Assembly (NCBI GenBank): GCA_934476675.1
Contig: CAKSOE010000009.1
Coordinates: forward strand, 36,252-100,251
DNA: 64,000 nt
Direction: 5' to 3'
Source: an uncultured Clostridia bacterium
GTDB lineage: Bacteria > Bacillota > Clostridia > UBA1381
The notes below the pieces were generated by a model. The model saw only the letters and a list, made by a program, of their open reading frames with translations. It made no database searches and was not told where the DNA came from. The position numbers and the translations under genes were made by a program. Shown piece after piece: positions 60,003 through 64,000 of the stretch; positions within the stretch are counted from its first letter, which is position 1; the number at the start of each line of letters is the position of its first letter.

Positions 60003-60007
60003 GTGCC

Positions 60008-60131
60008 GAAATTGCTCGAAAATATCCGTTTCAATCAAAAAATGAAACCGTAAAATTTTACCCCGACCTTTCGTGTCAATCGTATACTCTTTCGTGTCAA
60101 CAGTTGGACTTTTCGTGTCAAAGGTATGATT
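60008..60131 (+). repeat. Left direct repeat flanking the ADH cassette, with three 11-bp iterons
   Basis: This stretch matches 63688-63790 in the same orientation almost base for base apart from a 21-base insertion and a few substitutions. It contains TTTCGTGTCAA at 60069-60079, 60090-60100 and 60111-60121, spaced exactly 21 bp (two helical turns). It ends AAAGGTATGATT. Spaced terminal iterons of this kind occur at ends of some transposons (for example IS21-type), which is my best guess for origin. Confidence 0.8.
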
Positions 60132-60191
60132 ACGCTCTGTATATTAGTTAATAACAGCCTATTATCTTGAGCTGTGGGAATAGAGTGATAT

Positions 60192-61169
60192 TTATTTGTT
60201 TCCGCTTTGAACCTCGGATAATTCGAAATCATATTCTCTTGGAGAAGTGTGGTAGTATCCTTTGAACGCTTTATAAAAGCTGCTTTGATCGCAGTATCCG
60301 AGCATAGCGGCGATTTCCTCAACAGACAGCGTTGTATTCTTCATCAGCAGTACGGCTCTTGCCATTCTTTTTTCCAGAAGAATCTCGGAAAATTTCCGCC
60401 CAGTATTCCGATGAAGCAGCGTTGAAATATAGTTCGGATGATACCCAAATCTTGCGGCAATATCTTTCAAGGTCACCACATCGGAGTGATCGTCCATATA
60501 TTCCAAAATACGATCCGACAGGGACTTGTGCGTGCTCCCTGCCTTTTTTATTTTATATCTTCTTGCAATCTCAAGCATCAAAGTCTGAAGCATTGCTTTC
60601 AGAATACGCTGGGTGTCATCCTTTCTGTCGGCATATTCCATGATCATCAGTTCAAGAAGCGTGCGTATGGCATGATCTTTTGTAACGGACAGGTGAATGA
60701 ACTCGTCCGAAAATTTGTTTGACTGCGGTTCTATGAAAAAGCGAAACAGTTCCGCATCCGTATATACCGTGGGCAAATACTCATGAAAGAAAGAGTCTTT
60801 TCGGATCAGAATGCCGACAATGGTTATTTCCGTGTCGCTGTTCGCTCTCAGTGCATATCCGCTGTAAGGCTGTCCGATATAGCATTCATCTTCGCCTATC
60901 GTAATCAGATTGTTATATTTCTCGGATAACGCCTGATAATTGCCGTCATAGGCGTAATTGATGAAGAAAAAGTCCTGCCTGTGGAACGGCTCACTGATCT
61001 CCTTGCCTTTGAACACGCAGACAAGAACATCTTCGTTTTCATAACCCGGCCAATAGGATGTAATATCTCCGGGTTTTCCGTTTTTCATTTGGTGAAAAGA
61101 CAGGTCGAGCGAACCGAATTCAATACCGAGCTTATTGATGGCAAGATTCAGAAATTGATCATCTCTCAT
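60192..61169 (-). CDS. AraC-family transcriptional regulator
   Basis: A 325-residue regulator. Residues ~1-190 are a cupin-like sensor (AFKG-type: VLVCVFKGKEISEPFHRQDF, ECYIGQPYSGYALRA). The C-terminal AraC pair of helix-turn-helices starts at LSDRILEYMDDHSD, with TLKDIAARFGYHPNYISTLL and SVEEIAAMLGYCDQSSFYKA then FKGYYHTSPREY. It is divergent from the alcohol dehydrogenase operon and likely activates it. Its promoter has a TTGCAA/TATACT pair with 17-bp spacer (61197-61225). Codon use agrees with the cassette, not with the core genes. Confidence 0.93.
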   Translation of the reverse strand: MRDDQFLNLAINKLGIEFGSLDLSFHQMKNGKPGDITSYWPGYENEDVLVCVFKGKEISEPFHRQDFFFINYAYDGNYQALSEKYNNLITIGEDECYIGQPYSGYALRANSDTEITIVGILIRKDSFFHEYLPTVYTDAELFRFFIEPQSNKFSDEFIHLSVTKDHAIRTLLELMIMEYADRKDDTQRILKAMLQTLMLEIARRYKIKKAGSTHKSLSDRILEYMDDHSDVVTLKDIAARFGYHPNYISTLLHRNTGRKFSEILLEKRMARAVLLMKNTTLSVEEIAAMLGYCDQSSFYKAFKGYYHTSPREYDFELSEVQSGNK

Positions 61170-61196
61170 AATGCACCTCCGTATGCTGTTTATAAC

Positions 61197-61225
61197 AGTA
61201 TATCATAAAATATGAGAATTTGCAA
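61197..61225 (-). promoter_or_regulatory. Sigma-A promoter of the AraC regulator
   Basis: Minus strand TTGCAA (61225-61220), 17-bp spacer, TATACT (61202-61197). Confidence 0.7.
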
Positions 61226-61246
61226 GTGTGTTCGGTAAGTTTTGAT

Positions 61247-61303
61247 AGTGATTTGCGATGAAAAGAGTGTTATAATATTAACAGTTCAAAAAAACAAATC
61301 ACT
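61247..61303 (+). promoter_or_regulatory. Inverted repeat around the alcohol dehydrogenase promoter (candidate AraC site)
   Basis: AGTGATTTG (61247-61255) and CAAATCACT (61295-61303) are exact inverted copies 39 bp apart. Between them lies TATAAT (61271-61276); the -35 position reads GTGATT, far from consensus and overlapping the left half-site. A weak -35 with a flanking site suits an activator-dependent promoter. That the AraC protein binds here is inference. Confidence 0.5.
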
Positions 61304-61326
61304 AAACAAAACAGGAGGTATGTCAA

Positions 61327-62487
61327 ATGTATCATTTCAATTTTTATATGCCGACAAAAGTGCTTTTCGGTCCGGGCAGGCTGAATGACCTGCACGCAGA
61401 GCATCTGCCGGGAAAGAAAGCCCTGATTGCCATCGGCGGACAGTCCGTGAAAAAGTACGGTTATCTTGAAAGACTGGAAAAACAGCTTGATATGGCAGGC
61501 GTCTCTCATGTCTTATTTGAGGGCATCCGTCCGAATCCGACAAGACAGAATGTGATGGACGGCGCAAAAGCGGTACGGGAAAACGGCTGTGATTTTGTTA
61601 TTGCTCTCGGCGGCGGTTCGATTATGGACTGCACAAAATGCATTGCACTGATGGCGGCAAACGATGGAGATATATGGGATTACTCTCTGTCCGGCACGGG
61701 CGGAAAAAAGACCCCCGCAAATCCGGCGATCCCGATTATCTGTATCACAACCAGTGCGGGCACAGCGAGCGAGGTGGATATCGCTTCCGTTATCTCCGAT
61801 GATTCTGCCAACGAAAAAACGGGCATTTTCTTCCCGTCTATGTTTCCGACCATGTCTGTTGTTGACAGCGAGCTGATGATGAGCGTTCCCGCAAAATACA
61901 CCGCTTATCAGGGTATGGACGCATTCTTCCACGCATCGGAAACAGTTGTCAACAAAAATGTGCATCCCATGGCAGAGATGTTTGCTTTGAAAACCGTGGA
62001 GTATGTTGCAAAATACCTGCCGAGAGCCGTCAAGGACGGAAACGACGCAGAGGCACGCGGATATATGGCACTTGCCAACACCTTTGCAGGTTATTATATG
62101 ATGTGCACTTCCGCCCACACAATTGAGCATACAATGGGCAGTTTCCATCCCGATTTGGTTCATGGTGCGGGACTTATCATGACCGCCCATGCGTACTACG
62201 ATTTCTTTGCCGAAAGAAAAGCAGCGGAAGAACCGATGATTAAAATGGCAAAAGCTATGGGCGTGGAAAATCCGACCTCCGGCAAAGATTTCATTCATGC
62301 CCTGGATGAACTGATTGCGGCAGTCGGCTGCGCCGATCTGAAAATGAGCGACGCAGGTATCACCGAAGAGGAATTGAAACTCTATCCGGCAAAGCTGCAT
62401 AAGGTACTCGGCGGCGACACCACTGCCGATCCGCTTCCGCTGTCTGATGCGGATTATCTGACCATTTATCAGAATGCATGGAGATAA
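61327..62487 (+). CDS. Iron-containing alcohol dehydrogenase (NADPH-butanol dehydrogenase type)
   Basis: A 386-residue Fe-ADH. The NAD(P)-binding GGGSIMDCTKCIAL and the metal ligands in DAFFHASETVV (Asp, His), HTIEHTMGSFHPDLVHGAGL (His) match the family. It reduces aldehydes or oxidises alcohols in the cytoplasm. AGGAGG precedes the ATG. It starts an operon with a flavin reductase-like protein and an acetyltransferase. The first gene to the right of the divergent AraC regulator. Codons favour ATC, CTG and ACC, unlike the neighbouring core genes. Confidence 0.92.
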   Translation: MYHFNFYMPTKVLFGPGRLNDLHAEHLPGKKALIAIGGQSVKKYGYLERLEKQLDMAGVSHVLFEGIRPNPTRQNVMDGAKAVRENGCDFVIALGGGSIMDCTKCIALMAANDGDIWDYSLSGTGGKKTPANPAIPIICITTSAGTASEVDIASVISDDSANEKTGIFFPSMFPTMSVVDSELMMSVPAKYTAYQGMDAFFHASETVVNKNVHPMAEMFALKTVEYVAKYLPRAVKDGNDAEARGYMALANTFAGYYMMCTSAHTIEHTMGSFHPDLVHGAGLIMTAHAYYDFFAERKAAEEPMIKMAKAMGVENPTSGKDFIHALDELIAAVGCADLKMSDAGITEEELKLYPAKLHKVLGGDTTADPLPLSDADYLTIYQNAWR

Positions 62488-62502
62488 GGAGAGATTGAAA
62501 TT

Positions 62503-62994
62503 ATGAAAAAGTTAGCAAAAAATACGGTTTTGTGCTTGCAGCCCGTTCCGCAGACCATTGTATCCTGCCGTGACAAGGACGGAAAAAACAACACACTGGT
62601 TGTCGGGTTTGCGGCAAATGTAAGTCTTGATCCGGTGATGGTGATGATCGGCATTATGCCTTCACGCTATTCGCATCATATGGTGAAAGAATCCGGCTGC
62701 TTTGTCATCAACCTGCCGAAGAAGAGCTTCAAGAAGGAATACGACTATCTCGGTTCTGCTTCCGGCAGAGATGATGACAAATTTGCCGCACTGAATTTGA
62801 ATTGGGAGGATGCGACCTATGTCAATGCGCCCATCCTGACAGATTGCCCTGTCAGCATTGAATGCAGTGTTGTGGACAGCACCATGCCCGGTTCACATGA
62901 GCTTTTTATCGGAAAGGTCGAAGCCGTTCATGTCGATGAAGAATATCTCGACGCAAACGGAAACATTCTCTGGGATAAGATGGACTTAATGTAA
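62503..62994 (+). CDS. Flavin reductase-like FMN-binding split-barrel protein
   Basis: A 163-residue protein with the flavin-reductase-like fold: PQTIVSCRDKDGKNNTLVVG (FMN-binding start), MIGIMPSRYSHHMVKESGCF, VINLPKKS, and the C-terminal ELFIGKVEAVHVDEEYLDANG. It resembles clostridial flavoredoxin-type electron carriers. No partner monooxygenase is near; donation to or from the alcohol dehydrogenase partner reaction is possible. It is 15 bp after the dehydrogenase and followed by a 104-bp gap with a short GGAGG/CCTCC stem. Confidence 0.88.
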   Translation: MKKLAKNTVLCLQPVPQTIVSCRDKDGKNNTLVVGFAANVSLDPVMVMIGIMPSRYSHHMVKESGCFVINLPKKSFKKEYDYLGSASGRDDDKFAALNLNWEDATYVNAPILTDCPVSIECSVVDSTMPGSHELFIGKVEAVHVDEEYLDANGNILWDKMDLM

Positions 62995-63098
62995 TTGCCG
63001 CATTTATAGGGAGGTTTCGTAGGGAGCCTCCTTGAAAAGCACTCTGCCGAATGCAGACGAAACACAATTTTTGAAACTGATGAAATGAGGGATATACA

Positions 63099-63680
63099 AT
63101 GACGGAAGAAGAAAAGCTGGACGCAGGACTTTATTATGACTTTTGGGATGCAGGGGTCAATGGCAGAAAACTGAACGCTATTCGCTTTTGCCGGGAGCTG
63201 CGGCAGATGCAGGACGCAGACGCAACGGAAACGGAACAGGCAGAGCTTATCAAAAAATATTTCGGTTCGGTGGGACGGGATGTGTGCCTTTGCCCCGGTT
63301 TTATGTGTGACAGCGGCAGGAACATCCATGTGGGCGATCAGTTTCTTGCCAACTACAATGTAACCATTCTCGACATTATGCCGGTACATATTGGGGACTT
63401 CGTGATGATTGGACCGAACACGCTCATCACCACGGTCAACCATCCGCTGACACCAAAAGGACGCAGGGAACATCTCGGTATCGGCAAGCCTGTCACTATC
63501 GGCAATGATGTGTGGATCGGCGGCAACTGCACCATTCTCCTCGGTGTGACCATCGGCAATAATGTGGTCATCGCCGCAGGAGCTGTTGTGACCCATGATG
63601 TGCCGGACAACTGCGTGGTCGGCGGTGTTCCGGCAAAGAAAATCAAAGATATTGAAAATGATATTCCCAAAGAAAAATGA
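63099..63680 (+). CDS. Sugar O-acetyltransferase (maltose/galactoside type, LbH)
   Basis: A 193-residue hexapeptide-repeat acetyltransferase. The N-terminal helical cap (EEKLDAGLYYDFWDAGV) is followed by the beta helix with HVGDQFLANYNVTILDIMPV, TTVNHPLTPKGRREHLGIGK and VWIGGNCTILLGVTIGNNVV. The catalytic His is in NHPL. It acetylates the 6-hydroxyl of sugars with acetyl-CoA. GAGGGA precedes ATG 63099. It ends only 7 bp before the right-hand repeat. Confidence 0.92.
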   Translation: MTEEEKLDAGLYYDFWDAGVNGRKLNAIRFCRELRQMQDADATETEQAELIKKYFGSVGRDVCLCPGFMCDSGRNIHVGDQFLANYNVTILDIMPVHIGDFVMIGPNTLITTVNHPLTPKGRREHLGIGKPVTIGNDVWIGGNCTILLGVTIGNNVVIAAGAVVTHDVPDNCVVGGVPAKKIKDIENDIPKEK

Positions 63681-63687
63681 AACAGAA

Positions 63688-63790
63688 GAAATTGTCTGAA
63701 ATTATCCGTTTCAATCAAAAAACGAAACCGTAAAATTTCGCCCCAACCTTTCGTGTCAACAGTTGGACTTTTCGTGTCAAAGGTATGATT
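63688..63790 (+). repeat. Right direct repeat flanking the ADH cassette, with two iterons
   Basis: It matches 60008-60131 at a constant offset of 3680 bases up to a 21-base deletion that removes one unit. TTTCGTGTCAA lies at 63749-63759 and 63770-63780, again 21 bp apart, and the copy ends AAAGGTATGATT. Both copies point the same way. Confidence 0.8.
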
Positions 63791-63824
63791 TTGTTCTATC
63801 GAAACATATGTAACACCAACACAA

Positions 63825-63867
63825 AAAAGCTGAATACTCGGCGATTCAAACCGAGAATTCAGCTTTT
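63825..63867. terminator. Hairpin between the cassette repeat and the last gene
   Basis: AAAAGCTGAAT (63825-63835) pairs with ATTCAGCTTTT (63857-63867), with inner CGG/CCG. Located just after the stop of the minus-strand gene, which it probably terminates. Confidence 0.8.
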
Positions 63868-63871
63868 AATT

Positions 63872-64000
63872 CTAATTTTCAAATTTCGGTGCAGTAACTT
63901 CATTACCTGCAAATGCATTAGGTCCGGGATTTGACAGTGAAAAATACATTCTTGCGGCTTTTGTTGTGCCAAAGTCACGGTTTGAACCGCTTTCCTGCAC
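63872..64000 (-). CDS. Unknown protein, C-terminal 42 residues only
   Basis: The minus frame is open from the window edge to TAG 63872-63874. The visible end is VQESGSNRDFGTTKAARMYF followed by SLSNPGPNAFAGNEVTAPKF and EN. Small and polar residues suggest an exported or surface protein, but no family is recognised. It has its own terminator downstream. Confidence 0.6.
   Translation of the reverse strand: MQESGSNRDFGTTKAARMYFSLSNPGPNAFAGNEVTAPKFEN

Noticed and set aside
60069..60121. The iteron array as a CRISPR
   Set aside because: Units are only 11 bp with 10-bp gaps, two or three copies, and no cas genes.
60008..63790. The cassette as a composite transposon
   Set aside because: The flanking copies are only ~100 bp, carry no transposase, and are direct repeats without terminal inverted repeats.

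Overview
The window comes from the chromosome of an anaerobic, endospore-forming Firmicute of class Clostridia, probably a polysaccharide-degrading gut or rumen organism. The spore genes are spoIIID, a sipL-like coat morphogenesis gene and an alpha/beta-type SASP. An N-terminal-rubredoxin (reverse) rubrerythrin beside a PerR-type Fur regulator points to anaerobic life. A dockerin protein and a large heparinase II/III-family lyase point to polysaccharide degradation. Housekeeping gene order (hprK-murB-rapZ-glmR-whiA-dnaE and pfkA-pyk) and many near-consensus sigma-A promoters with 17-bp spacers fit the same group. Species cannot be named from the sequence.

Layout. 1-4087: 3' part of a giant heparinase-like lyase. 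4113-5282: a ROK repressor, divergent from a tight operon (5471-11638) of YitT-type membrane protein, DegT aminotransferase, Gfo/Idh/MocA oxidoreductase, PIG-L deacetylase, NagB-like protein, a lectin-like protein and a CBM9-like protein. Two perfect promoters share one palindrome between them. This looks like a catabolic cluster for an unusual amino or acidic sugar. 11645-13705: a graveyard with an AraC relic, an integrase relic, grpB, a headless SLH gene and small repeats. 13725-16704: rubrerythrin, perR and glmS. 16805-24976: two metallophosphoesterases, a secreted metallo-beta-lactamase-fold lipoprotein, a c-di-GMP phosphodiesterase, a methyltransferase, a beta-helix membrane protein, Asp23 and FakA. 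25072-31311: recG, SASP, spoIIID, a GNAT acetyltransferase, rlmH, walJ, murA, rpmB.

31563-40375 is one long operon, hprK to dnaE, joining carbon sensing, wall precursor control (murB, rapZ, glmR), whiA and replication. 40549-45306: pfkA, pyk, a thioesterase, a 2-hydroxyacid dehydrogenase and a dead SGNH hydrolase. 45356-50277 (minus): lipoprotein, split transketolase, mrnC, cysS, cysE. 50466-54006 (minus): sipL-like, rhaB, DUF559.

54198-56333 is a secreted-protein operon: dockerin protein, second exported protein, a 51-residue peptide with a leader-like start, and a possible tiny coupled frame. Then HepT/MntA toxin-antitoxin, tmRNA, rluB, D-Ala-D-Ala carboxypeptidase and tRNA-Leu(GAG). Downstream of the tRNA, a four-gene cassette (AraC regulator, Fe-dependent alcohol dehydrogenase, flavin reductase, sugar acetyltransferase) lies between two direct copies of a ~100-bp repeat carrying 11-bp iterons at 21-bp spacing. 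The cassette has different codon use and looks acquired. The window ends inside a minus-strand gene.

Most promising for novelty: the NagB-like cluster (active-site substitution), the dockerin/small-peptide locus, and the repeat-bounded cassette.
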